In this document: piece by piece, positions 1 through 7,048 of the stretch | Numbering within the stretch: position 1 is the first letter of the stretch | Layout of the letters: each line of letters begins with the position of its first letter | Origin: an uncultured Bacteroidales bacterium | GTDB lineage: Bacteria > Bacteroidota > Bacteroidia > Bacteroidales > Tenuifilaceae | Reading direction: 5' to 3' | Assembly: GCA_937926785.1 (NCBI GenBank) | Contig: CALBBQ010000038.1 | Coordinates: 1 to 64,000 of the forward strand | Length of the DNA stretch: 64,000 bases | Notes under the pieces: generated by a model | Seen by the model: the letters and a program-made list of their open reading frames with translations, nothing else | Told to the model about the DNA's origin: nothing | Database searches by the model: none | Translations under genes and position numbers: made by a program

Positions 1-162
1 ACCCTTCGGCTTCGCTCAGGGTGACGGATGGGGTTAAGGGGACAGTCACCCTTCGGCTTCGCTCAGGGTGACGGATGGTGGTAAGGGCAGCCACCCTTCG
101 GCTCCGCTCAGGGTGACGGATGGGGGTAAGGGCAGCCACCCTTCGACTCCGCTCAGGGTGAC
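1..162. repeat. Four tandem palindromic repeat units (REP-like)
   Basis: Four copies of a core starting CACCCTTCG and ending CTCAGGGTGAC lie at 1-25 (its first base would be outside the window), 47-72, 92-117 and 137-162, so the period is 45-47 bases. Each core can fold, because CACCCT pairs with AGGGTG around a 12-14 base centre that varies between copies (TCGGCTTCGCTC, TCGGCTCCGCTC, TCGACTCCGCTC). The spacers are G-rich and also similar (GGATGG-GGTAAGGG). It is intergenic, downstream of psd. Similar palindromes are dispersed in many unrelated bacterial genomes. The reading frames that cross it are an effect of the repeat and are not genes. Confidence 0.9.
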
Positions 163-181
163 GGGTGTATCGGGGTTGAAC

Positions 182-209
182 AAAAAACCCATGGTATCAA
201 CCATGGGCT
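182..209 (-). terminator. Terminator of the rsfS-psd operon
   Basis: On the minus strand the arms CCATGG(G) pair around a six-base loop and are followed by GGGTTTTTTG, a standard intrinsic terminator about 40 bases after the psd stop codon. One A-C mismatch lies at the outer end of the stem. Confidence 0.7.
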
Positions 210-247
210 TTCCTATCTTTTTTCTGTCAACCACCAGCTATCAACCA

Positions 248-904
248 TCAACTCTTTAGCTTGGCCAGCTCGGTCACGTTTCCGGTCACTTTATCGCCTA
301 TGCTTACAAGAATTTCGGTGTTGAGGGGCAGGAACACATCCACCCGGGAGCCAAACTTGATGAAACCCAGCTCGGAGAACTGAACCACTTCGTTGCCTGG
401 CTCGGCGTAGCAAACAATGCGGCGTGCTACGGCACCGGCAATCTGCCGCAACATCACCCTAATCCCATCGGGGCGTTCCACCACCACCGTGGTGCGCTCG
501 TTGTGCAACGACGACTTTGGGTGCCATGCCACCAGGTAGTCGCCGGGGTGGTACCTGAAGTAGGTTACCACTCCGCTCACCGGAAACCAGTTGATATGTA
601 CGTTCCACACCGACATGAAAACCGAAACCTGAATGCAGCGGGTATTGAGAACTTCGTTCTCGTCCACCTCCTCAATAGCCACTATGGTGCCATCGGCCGG
701 AGAGAATACAGTTTGCTCGCTGGGCGTGGCGTGCCTTGAGGGAACCCTAAAGAAACGCAGGAGAAAGAGCATGAGCAGAATGGAGCCTAAAAGCAGCAGG
801 CGGGTAATCCAAATCGGAAATATAAGCCATGTAACCAGGCAAACTCCCAGCAGAAAAAAAAATGTAACGGCTAAAATGGTGTATCCCTCTTTATGAATCT
901 TCAT
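248..904 (-). CDS. psd: Phosphatidylserine decarboxylase proenzyme
   Basis: It converts phosphatidylserine to phosphatidylethanolamine at the inner membrane, the last step of PE synthesis. The 218 residues match the short (archaetidylserine decarboxylase-like) subfamily. Two hydrophobic segments lie at about residues 8-30 and 33-50. The C-terminal motif LGFIKFGSRVDVF contains the Gly185-Ser186 pair where self-cleavage is expected to create the pyruvoyl group and a small alpha chain of about 33 residues. It starts with ATG and is the last gene of the minus-strand run rsfS-ftsH-DUF2007-cdsA-psd, 14 bases after cdsA. The adjacency to cdsA makes biochemical sense, since CDP-diacylglycerol is the precursor of phosphatidylserine. 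No pssA is seen in the window. Confidence 0.93.
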   Translation of the reverse strand: MKIHKEGYTILAVTFFFLLGVCLVTWLIFPIWITRLLLLGSILLMLFLLRFFRVPSRHATPSEQTVFSPADGTIVAIEEVDENEVLNTRCIQVSVFMSVWNVHINWFPVSGVVTYFRYHPGDYLVAWHPKSSLHNERTTVVVERPDGIRVMLRQIAGAVARRIVCYAEPGNEVVQFSELGFIKFGSRVDVFLPLNTEILVSIGDKVTGNVTELAKLKS

Positions 905-918
905 CGTATGATAAGGTG

Positions 919-1746
919 TTAAATAATCATCATCACTTCCATATACGCGTAAACAACCGGTATGGCCATGATTAGCGCATCGAAACGGTCGAGCAGGCCA
1001 CCGTGGCCGGGTAAGAATTTACCCGAATCCTTTACCCCGATGCTCCGCTTAAACATCGATTCTACCAGATCGCCCAGAACGGCTAACAGCGAGGTGATTA
1101 AACCAATTGCCAGCCAATGGCGCAGGGTTACCTCATCAAAAACCATGGAGGTAATCCATGCCACAAGCAGCGTTGTGGCAATACCTCCAAAAAATCCCTC
1201 CCAGCTCTTTTTGGGCGATATGCGGGGTATCATCTTGTGTTTCCCCAGGCTCACTCCAAGCAGGTAGGCACCGGTGTCGTTTGCCCACACCAGAAACAGG
1301 ATGCCAAGGAGCAAATTGGGGTTGTAGTCCATGCTGTACGACGATCCGTTAATGGTGATGAAGTTTAGCAGCGCAAAAGGAACGGCAATGTAGATAATCC
1401 CGAGTATTGTAAAGCTGATGTTCTGCATGGGTTTGGGCTGATGCCTGTAAAGCTCAACTACGAATAGCGATACCATGAGGGGGATGAATCCGAAAAAGGT
1501 GATGAGCTCAAGCCGTCCTGAGCTGTAGAGGTAAGACCATGTGAACAGAGCAACGCCAATGAAAACGCCCAGCAGGGCCTGCGGTCGAAGTTTCGCTTTA
1601 AGTCCCAGATGATAGAATTCCAAAAGGGTTGCCACCATGATACCCAGGAAAAGTATAAAGAAGGTGATGTGGCCAATGTAAATTGCCCCCACCAGAACAA
1701 TAACAAATAGCACCCCGCTAATGGTGCGTTTTAAGAACTCGCTCAC
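919..1746 (-). CDS. cdsA: Phosphatidate cytidylyltransferase
   Basis: It makes CDP-diacylglycerol from phosphatidic acid and CTP, the branch point for phospholipids. The 275 residues contain about eight hydrophobic membrane segments and the family signature near the C terminus, SMFKRSIGVKDSGKFLPGHGG, where S, K, R, K, D and the final HGG are the conserved positions. The start codon is GTG and overlaps the TGA stop of the upstream DUF2007 gene by four bases (GTGA), which suggests translational coupling. It lies between ftsH/DUF2007 and psd in one operon. Confidence 0.95.
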   Translation of the reverse strand: MSEFLKRTISGVLFVIVLVGAIYIGHITFFILFLGIMVATLLEFYHLGLKAKLRPQALLGVFIGVALFTWSYLYSSGRLELITFFGFIPLMVSLFVVELYRHQPKPMQNISFTILGIIYIAVPFALLNFITINGSSYSMDYNPNLLLGILFLVWANDTGAYLLGVSLGKHKMIPRISPKKSWEGFFGGIATTLLVAWITSMVFDEVTLRHWLAIGLITSLLAVLGDLVESMFKRSIGVKDSGKFLPGHGGLLDRFDALIMAIPVVYAYMEVMMII

Positions 1747-1946
1747 TGCTCAATATCTTTCAGCAGCTCACGGGCTGCTTCAACAAAATTCATTTCAACA
1801 TAAACCGAAACCTCGCCAAAGAGGTAGCTGGAGTCCTGGCGGTTAATGATCACGGCGCTGATTCCGTTTTCGTCGAGAACTTGCTTGGCCATTTCGGCCT
1901 GCCATGGTTTGGAGGTTGAGTAAACCTCTTTCCAGTTTTCATCCAT
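1743..1946 (-). CDS. DUF2007-type small protein
   Basis: A 67-residue acidic cytosolic protein. The pattern KEVYSTSKPWQAEMAKQVLDE followed by NGISAVIINRQDSSY and VYVEMNFVEAARELLKDIEQ resembles the DUF2007 (putative signal-transducing) family, a small fold that also occurs fused to larger proteins. It has no signal peptide and no catalytic motif. It sits nine bases after ftsH and overlaps cdsA by four bases, so it is certainly co-transcribed with them. Its biochemical role is unknown. Confidence 0.75.
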   Translation of the reverse strand: MDENWKEVYSTSKPWQAEMAKQVLDENGISAVIINRQDSSYLFGEVSVYVEMNFVEAARELLKDIEQ

Positions 1947-1955
1947 GCTTGTATA

Positions 1956-3965
1956 CTATTGGTTGGTTTTAGGTTCGTCCTTGTGGGCTTCCTCGTCCAG
2001 CTCCTTAACCAGTTCCTGTTCGCGGCTAAGGGTTTTGCGCGGACCAAAGATCTGTTCCAGGTCTTCGCTATAAATCACTTCGCGCTCCAGCAGGAGCTCG
2101 GCAAGCTTCACATGGCCATCGTGATTTTCGGTGAGTATCTGCTTAGCCCTTTCATAGGCATTGTCAATCAGTTCCTTCACCTCAGCATCAATCTGCTCGG
2201 CGGTTTTCTCGCTGTAGGGCTTAGAAAAGGTAAACTCGGCCTGTCCGGTAGAGTCGTAGTAGCTGATGTTTCCAAGGGTTTTGCCCATACCGAAGTAGGC
2301 CACCATGGCGTAAGCCTGCTTGGTAACACGTTCAAGGTCGCTAAGTGCACCGGTTGATATGCGGTTAAAGTTAACCTCCTCGGCAGCCCGACCACCCAGC
2401 GTGGCGCACATCTCATCGAACAGCTGCTCGGTGGTGGTTATCTGTCGTTCCTCGGGCAGGTACCATGCAGCCCCCAGCGAACGGCCACGGGGTATAATGG
2501 AAACCTTTAGCAGCGGGTTGGCATGCTCCAGCAGCCAGCTAACCGTAGCATGGCCAGCCTCGTGATAGGCAATGGTTCGGCGCTCCTCTTTGGAAATGAT
2601 CTTGTTCTTTTTCTCAAGGCCACCAATTATGCGGTCGATGGCATCGAGGAAATCCTGCTTTTCCACAAACTTCTTGTTCTTACGGGCGGCTATCAGGGCA
2701 GCCTCGTTGCAGACGTTGGCAATGTCGGCACCGGAGAATCCGGGAGTTTGTTTGGCCAGGAAGCTGATGTCGAGGTTCTCTTCAAGCTTAAGCGGACGAA
2801 GGTGAACCTTGAATATATCGAGGCGCTCTTTCAGGTCGGGTAGCTCCACGTGTATTTGCCGGTCGAAACGGCCGGCACGTAGTAGTGCGCGGTCCAGTAT
2901 ATCGGCGCGGTTGGTAGCCGCCAGAATGATAACCCCTTGGTTCGATGCAAAACCATCCATCTCGGTGAGGAGCTGGTTCAGGGTGTTCTCACGTTCATCG
3001 TTTCCGCTGAAGCTGGGGTTTTTGCCGCGTGCCCTGCCAATGGCATCAATCTCGTCAATGAAAACAATGCAGGGCGCTTTCTCCTTTGCCTGTCGGAAAA
3101 GGTCGCGAACGCGCGAGGCTCCAACGCCTACAAACATCTCCACAAACTCCGAGCCCGACATGCTGAAGAAAGGAACGTTAGCCTCGCCGGCTACGGCTTT
3201 TGCCAGCAGGGTTTTTCCGGTGCCCGGAGGGCCAACCAGTAATGCCCCTTTGGGAATTTTACCGCCCAGTTCGGTGTATTTTTTTGGGTTTTTCAAGAAA
3301 TCAACAATTTCCATCACCTCAATCTTTGCCTCCTCAAGCCCTGCAACATCTTTAAAATCGACCTTGGGACGCGATTCCTTGTCGAACAGCTGAGCCTTTG
3401 ATTTGCCCACCGAGAAAATGTTGCCTCCGGCTCCACCTCCTGCGCCGCGCGAAATCCTGCGGAAAATGAAAATCCAGATGGCAATCAGGATGGCGAAGGG
3501 TAGTACCCACGAAAGTATATCGGACCAGTAGTTGGGCCGCTCCAGGTATTCCGGGTAAATCTTTTTGCTTTCCTCAACGTTGGCCTGAGCCTCGGAAAGC
3601 TGACGCTCAAAAGTTTCGATGGAACCAATGGTGAAATAAAAGTGCGGGCCGCTTTTGGGAACTGCACCAAACCCTTCGCCTAAACGTTCCTTGTACTTGG
3701 CCAGCTTATCTTCCTTGAGGAATACCTCCACCTTGCCCAGATTGCGCACCACCACCAGCTTGCTAACCTCATCGTTGGCCAGCATTTGGTTTTTAACCTC
3801 CTGCCAGGTGGTTACCTGGGCATTCTTGCCCGAGTAGAAGTACTGAAGCATGAAGAAACCGATAATGATGATGATGTAAACCCAGTAAACGTTGAACTTG
3901 GGCATTTTGGGCTTTCCTTCGTCATTACCGAATAGGGGATCGTTATTTCTTTCGTTTTCTGCCAT
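1956..3965 (-). CDS. ftsH: ATP-dependent zinc metalloprotease FtsH
   Basis: A membrane AAA+ protease that extracts and degrades membrane and short-lived cytosolic proteins. The 669 residues show transmembrane segments at about 26-43 and 150-169 flanking a periplasmic domain, a glycine-rich linker (174-181), Walker A GPPGTGKT (245-252), Walker B VFIDEIDA (301-308), the second region of homology ending in RAGRFDR, and the zinc site HEAGH (468-472). The length is typical for Bacteroidota. It is the second gene of the rsfS operon, 39 bases after rsfS. The asparagine- and acid-rich N terminus before the first membrane helix is longer than in E. coli. Confidence 0.98.
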   Translation of the reverse strand: MAENERNNDPLFGNDEGKPKMPKFNVYWVYIIIIIGFFMLQYFYSGKNAQVTTWQEVKNQMLANDEVSKLVVVRNLGKVEVFLKEDKLAKYKERLGEGFGAVPKSGPHFYFTIGSIETFERQLSEAQANVEESKKIYPEYLERPNYWSDILSWVLPFAILIAIWIFIFRRISRGAGGGAGGNIFSVGKSKAQLFDKESRPKVDFKDVAGLEEAKIEVMEIVDFLKNPKKYTELGGKIPKGALLVGPPGTGKTLLAKAVAGEANVPFFSMSGSEFVEMFVGVGASRVRDLFRQAKEKAPCIVFIDEIDAIGRARGKNPSFSGNDERENTLNQLLTEMDGFASNQGVIILAATNRADILDRALLRAGRFDRQIHVELPDLKERLDIFKVHLRPLKLEENLDISFLAKQTPGFSGADIANVCNEAALIAARKNKKFVEKQDFLDAIDRIIGGLEKKNKIISKEERRTIAYHEAGHATVSWLLEHANPLLKVSIIPRGRSLGAAWYLPEERQITTTEQLFDEMCATLGGRAAEEVNFNRISTGALSDLERVTKQAYAMVAYFGMGKTLGNISYYDSTGQAEFTFSKPYSEKTAEQIDAEVKELIDNAYERAKQILTENHDGHVKLAELLLEREVIYSEDLEQIFGPRKTLSREQELVKELDEEAHKDEPKTNQ

Positions 3966-4004
3966 ATATCAAGTTGTGTATTGCTTTTGTTTTAGTTGAG
4001 CCAA

Positions 4005-4385
4005 TTAAACCTCTTCATAGTGCAAAGTCTTGGCATCTGCCCAGAGCTCCTCTACCCGGTAGTAGCTGCGCCATTCGGTTTGGAATACATGCACCACAAT
4101 GTCGATGTAGTCCAGCACAATCCAGATAGCATTCTCGTACCCGGCGGAACGGAAAACCTTTTCGCCCAGCTTTTCGATGACTTTATCCTCAATATTACTG
4201 GCTATGGCATCTACCTGGGTGGTGGAATCGGCGTTGCAGAACACAAAGTACTGGCACACCGCATTGGGTAAACTCCCAATTTCCAGGGCAACAACATTTT
4301 TACCCTTCTTTTCCTGTATGGCATTTACTATGCATGTGAGGAGTTCCTCGGTGTTTGATGTTTTTTTTGCTTTTCTTACTGCCAT
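4005..4385 (-). CDS. rsfS: Ribosomal silencing factor RsfS
   Basis: A DUF143/Iojap protein that binds ribosomal protein uL14 and blocks subunit joining when nutrients are scarce. The 126 residues carry the usual core: AIQEKKGKNVVALEIG, then YFVFCNADSTTQVDAIA, then NAIWIVLDYIDIVVHVF and a C-terminal YYRVEELWAD. It is the first gene of the minus-strand operon with ftsH, cdsA and psd, as in many Bacteroidota. A TAACTTTG -7 element lies about 26-33 bases upstream of its ATG. Confidence 0.95.
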   Translation of the reverse strand: MAVRKAKKTSNTEELLTCIVNAIQEKKGKNVVALEIGSLPNAVCQYFVFCNADSTTQVDAIASNIEDKVIEKLGEKVFRSAGYENAIWIVLDYIDIVVHVFQTEWRSYYRVEELWADAKTLHYEEV

Positions 4386-4410
4386 TAATTTATAACCGAT
4401 TATTAACTCG

Positions 4411-4418
4411 CAAAGTTA
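4411..4418 (-). promoter_or_regulatory. -7 element for rsfS operon
   Basis: The plus strand reads CAAAGTTA, which is TAACTTTG on the minus strand and matches the Bacteroidota -7 consensus TAnnTTTG. It would start transcription near 4404, about 20 bases before the rsfS ATG. No convincing -33 TTTG at the right spacing was seen. Confidence 0.55.
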
Positions 4419-4679
4419 GCTAAAATTTCCACTTAGCATTCAGCAGTAACAAAGTAACGGGAAATTCTTGGCCTGCGGTGCAGCTAAATTAAGCTATAAA
4501 AATTTGGTGTAATGACGAATCGTGCTATTGGCTCGGGCTTTCGTAGTTGCGATGCGAAGCTGGTTCGCCGCTCTTTGCGTAGCTCATGCGCGCATGGCTT
4601 AGGAAAGGTTAGCAGGAAAAGGCGATGCACGCGATTAGCTATCCAAAGAGGAATACCCGCTCGCTGCATCGCATTTTAA

Positions 4680-4713
4680 ACAAGAAACCCATGACCAAAG
4701 TCATGGGGTTTAT
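4680..4713 (-). terminator. Terminator of the DUF4412 gene
   Basis: On the minus strand the arms AAACCCCATGAC and GTCATGGGTTT pair around a TTTG loop with one bulged C, followed by a T-rich tail (CTTGTTT). It lies about 35 bases downstream of the stop codon. Confidence 0.75.
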
Positions 4714-4747
4714 GTTTGTTCAAGCATTGCTTACCGTTATAAACCAA

Positions 4748-5692
4748 CTACTTCTTTTTATCGCCCCCAAGCCCGATGATCTGGTAATCGGCTACAGAGA
4801 AGGTTCTGGGTGAGTTTAGGTTAAACTCCTTCATCCAAAAGTCGGCGCGGGCATTAGAGTTGGCATCCCTGAAATGCATCTCCAGCACGGTTCCCAACAG
4901 GTAGGCAGTCCCTCCGGTAGCCAGGTACTGAAAGCCCTGCATGTGTCCGTATGCCTGTGAGTAGTCGTACTTAATTTGGTTTGTAGCCCAAAGCTCCACA
5001 CGTCCCTCGGGGTTTTCGTAAACGTACTCCTTGCAAGGGTAACCCATCACTTTTTTGGTTTTACCGGTGGGCTTGTAGTACATGTTGTAGGCCGATAGGT
5101 CTTCCTGTTTCACAGGTTCTACAGCTTCTTCCTGGGTGTTGGCCTGTTGGCTGGAGTCGGGTTGCATGGCCATAGCTATGCCGCTCTTTTGTCCATCCTT
5201 TTCGGTAAGCATCAGAATGGCCATATTCTTATAGTCAAACACCATCAGCGATTTTTCTTTTTGCCCGGTTTCTTTGTTGACTGCCTCAAACTCCATGGCA
5301 AAGTTCTTGGAGTCCTTATCGAAGAAGAAGGCGTATGAACCCTTGTTCACCTCGGTAGCAGCAGAGTCAAGGGTTTCAATGTCCATCTTCATGCTGGAGC
5401 TGAAGGTGTATGCAGGGTCGAATTTAACATTGCTGAGGCCCATCCACCCCATCATCTTTTTCTGCATGTAGGCATCGGCCGCACTTTGTTTGGGTTTTGC
5501 CTGCTGTTCAGGTTTTTGCTCTTCGGCTTTTTGCTGTTCCTCGGCTTTCTTTTCATCCTCTCCGCTTTTTAAACCTTTTAGCACAGCGTTTTTTGCTTTA
5601 TCTTTCAGGAAACCGCCAACCTGAGCATTGCTAAAATGGGTTGTACCAATCAAGGCGATTACCAGGCTAAACGTTACAATTTTTCCATTCAT
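4748..5692 (-). CDS. Secreted DUF4412-like protein
   Basis: 314 residues. A signal peptide (residues 1-24, ending SNAQ) is followed by a charged stretch of lysine, glutamate and glutamine (about 40-70, KAEEQQKAEEQKPEQQ) that probably forms a coiled coil. The rest is a globular domain with FDYKNMAILMLTEKDGQ and a late motif, KTKKVMGYPCKEYVYE, resembling the DUF4412 family of Bacteroidota exported proteins. That family has no established function. The gene is monocistronic with its own terminator, and its start faces away from hydF. Localisation in the periplasm is inferred from the signal peptide. The family assignment is from pattern memory and is moderate. Confidence 0.7.
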   Translation of the reverse strand: MNGKIVTFSLVIALIGTTHFSNAQVGGFLKDKAKNAVLKGLKSGEDEKKAEEQQKAEEQKPEQQAKPKQSAADAYMQKKMMGWMGLSNVKFDPAYTFSSSMKMDIETLDSAATEVNKGSYAFFFDKDSKNFAMEFEAVNKETGQKEKSLMVFDYKNMAILMLTEKDGQKSGIAMAMQPDSSQQANTQEEAVEPVKQEDLSAYNMYYKPTGKTKKVMGYPCKEYVYENPEGRVELWATNQIKYDYSQAYGHMQGFQYLATGGTAYLLGTVLEMHFRDANSNARADFWMKEFNLNSPRTFSVADYQIIGLGGDKKK

Positions 5693-5787
5693 TTCATGTT
5701 GATTTTAAAGTAAGTATTCATGCAAGTTAGATATTATATTCGAACATTGTGCTGAATTTCAGGTTTTTTTTACGATAAATGTTTAGA

Positions 5788-5795
5788 TATATTTG
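5788..5795 (+). promoter_or_regulatory. -7 element for hydF
   Basis: TATATTTG matches TAnnTTTG exactly and lies 23 bases upstream of the hydF ATG. A run of T upstream (5765-5771) is the only candidate for the -33 region. Confidence 0.6.
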
Positions 5796-5818
5796 CGTGA
5801 TAACATCTACTGGAAATT

Positions 5819-7048
5819 ATGCAGAAAGGGAAGGAGTTAAAACCACACATAGGCATTTATGGCCGTCGCAACAACGGGAAAAGTTCTCTGATTAATCTGT
5901 TGGCCGGACAACAGGTTGCCATAGTTTCCGATTTTGCCGGAACCACAACCGATCCGGTTAAAAAATCGTTCGAGATAACCGGCTTTGGGCCTGTTATTCT
6001 GGTCGATACTGCTGGAATCGATGATGTGGGTGAGCTGGGTCAGAAAAGGGTGGATAAAACCCTTCAGTCCATTAACCATATCGATTTGGCTATACTGGTT
6101 GTAGCCGCTAATACGTGGGGCGAGCATGAGGATTTGCTGCTTGAGGAGTTTCAAAAAACCGATACCCCGTTCATTGTGATTCACAATAAGAGCGATTTGG
6201 AGCCGGTTACTGCCAAGTTTGCCGATTTTGTTAAAGCCAAGCATCCTGCGGGCTTCCTGTCCATTAGCTGTAAGGAAAAGCCTTCGACCGATGAGCTGGT
6301 GAACCTGATAAAACGCGCGATTCCTGAATCCTCGTACCGAACACCCACTCTTCTGGGCGATTTAATATCATACGGCGATATCGTACTCCTCATAACCCCC
6401 ATCGATGTTGAAGCTCCTGCTGGAAGGCTCATTCTCCCTCAGGTTCAGGCAATCCGCGATGTGCTCGATAACGATGCCGTTGCGGTGGTCTTAAAGGAGC
6501 GCGAGGTGGATGCTTTTCTGCGTAAAACGCAGGTGAAACCAGCCTTAGCCATTACCGACAGCCAGCTATTTGTGAAAGCTGATGCCTCAATTCCCCGCGA
6601 TGTACCTTTAACCAGCTTCAGCATTCTGCTCGCCCGCCTGAAGGGCGATTTTGACAACTACCTGAAGGGAACCCCAAAAATCTCTGAGTTAAAGGATGGC
6701 GACCGGGTGCTTCTGCTGGAGAGCTGCAACCATCATGTATCCTGTGACGATATTGGCCGGGTTAAAATTCCTCGTTGGATTTCAAATTTTACCGGAAAGC
6801 AGCTGGAGTACGAAGTGGTTGCCGGGCTCGATGCGTTGCCCCGCGACATTAAAGAGTACTCTCTGGTTATTCAGTGCGGTGGTTGCATGATCACCCGGAA
6901 GCAGATTGTTAATAGGCTTCGGCCGGCTGTAGAGGCCGGAATACCGGTAACCAACTATGGTATGGCAATTGCCTACGTTCAGGGAATTTACCAGCGCGCC
7001 ATAGCTCCTTTTACAGCAAGCGCCGCTTCAAAATCCGATTACCTCTAG
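5819..7048 (+). CDS. hydF: [FeFe]-hydrogenase maturation GTPase HydF
   Basis: The scaffold on which HydE and HydG assemble the 2Fe subcluster before transfer to apo-hydrogenase. The 409 residues have a TrmE-Era-type GTPase domain (P-loop GRRNNGKSS at 15-23, G2 GTT near 41-43, DTAG at 63-66, NKSD at 123-126), a central dimerisation domain and a C-terminal cluster-binding domain. The metal ligands fit the HydF signature CxH-x(46-53)-CxxC: Cys303, His305, Cys353 and Cys356, with 47 residues between. It is a single gene here; hydE, hydG and the hydrogenase are not in the window. Its end overlaps priA by four bases. It implies fermentative or anaerobic hydrogen metabolism in this organism. Confidence 0.96.
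   Translation: MQKGKELKPHIGIYGRRNNGKSSLINLLAGQQVAIVSDFAGTTTDPVKKSFEITGFGPVILVDTAGIDDVGELGQKRVDKTLQSINHIDLAILVVAANTWGEHEDLLLEEFQKTDTPFIVIHNKSDLEPVTAKFADFVKAKHPAGFLSISCKEKPSTDELVNLIKRAIPESSYRTPTLLGDLISYGDIVLLITPIDVEAPAGRLILPQVQAIRDVLDNDAVAVVLKEREVDAFLRKTQVKPALAITDSQLFVKADASIPRDVPLTSFSILLARLKGDFDNYLKGTPKISELKDGDRVLLLESCNHHVSCDDIGRVKIPRWISNFTGKQLEYEVVAGLDALPRDIKEYSLVIQCGGCMITRKQIVNRLRPAVEAGIPVTNYGMAIAYVQGIYQRAIAPFTASAASKSDYL

Larger units (their letters stand above)
4386..4747. other. 362-base intergenic region
   Basis: It holds the rsfS promoter on its left and the DUF4412 terminator on its right. Between them, 4430-4675 contains no supported gene. It carries an eight-base inverted repeat, GCGATGCA at 4622-4629 and TGCATCGC at 4665-4672, with a 35-base loop, and a related GCGATGCGAAGC at about 4548. 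A similar arrangement is found at 10443-10497. This may be a small structured RNA or a decayed mobile repeat; neither can be shown. Confidence 0.4.

Noticed and set aside
1..180. Possible CRISPR array
   Set aside because: Repeat units are direct and evenly spaced, but the spacers are similar to one another and only about 20 bases, and no cas gene is nearby.
68..259. Open frames on both strands across the repeat array
   Set aside because: They consist of translations of the 45-47 base palindromic repeat, have a period of 15-16 residues and no initiation or family signal; the array explains them.
4484..4669. Minus-strand open frame of 61 codons in the intergenic region
   Set aside because: Composition is rich in Arg and Pro with no signal or family feature, and it overlaps the GCGATGCA inverted repeat. 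Chance frame.
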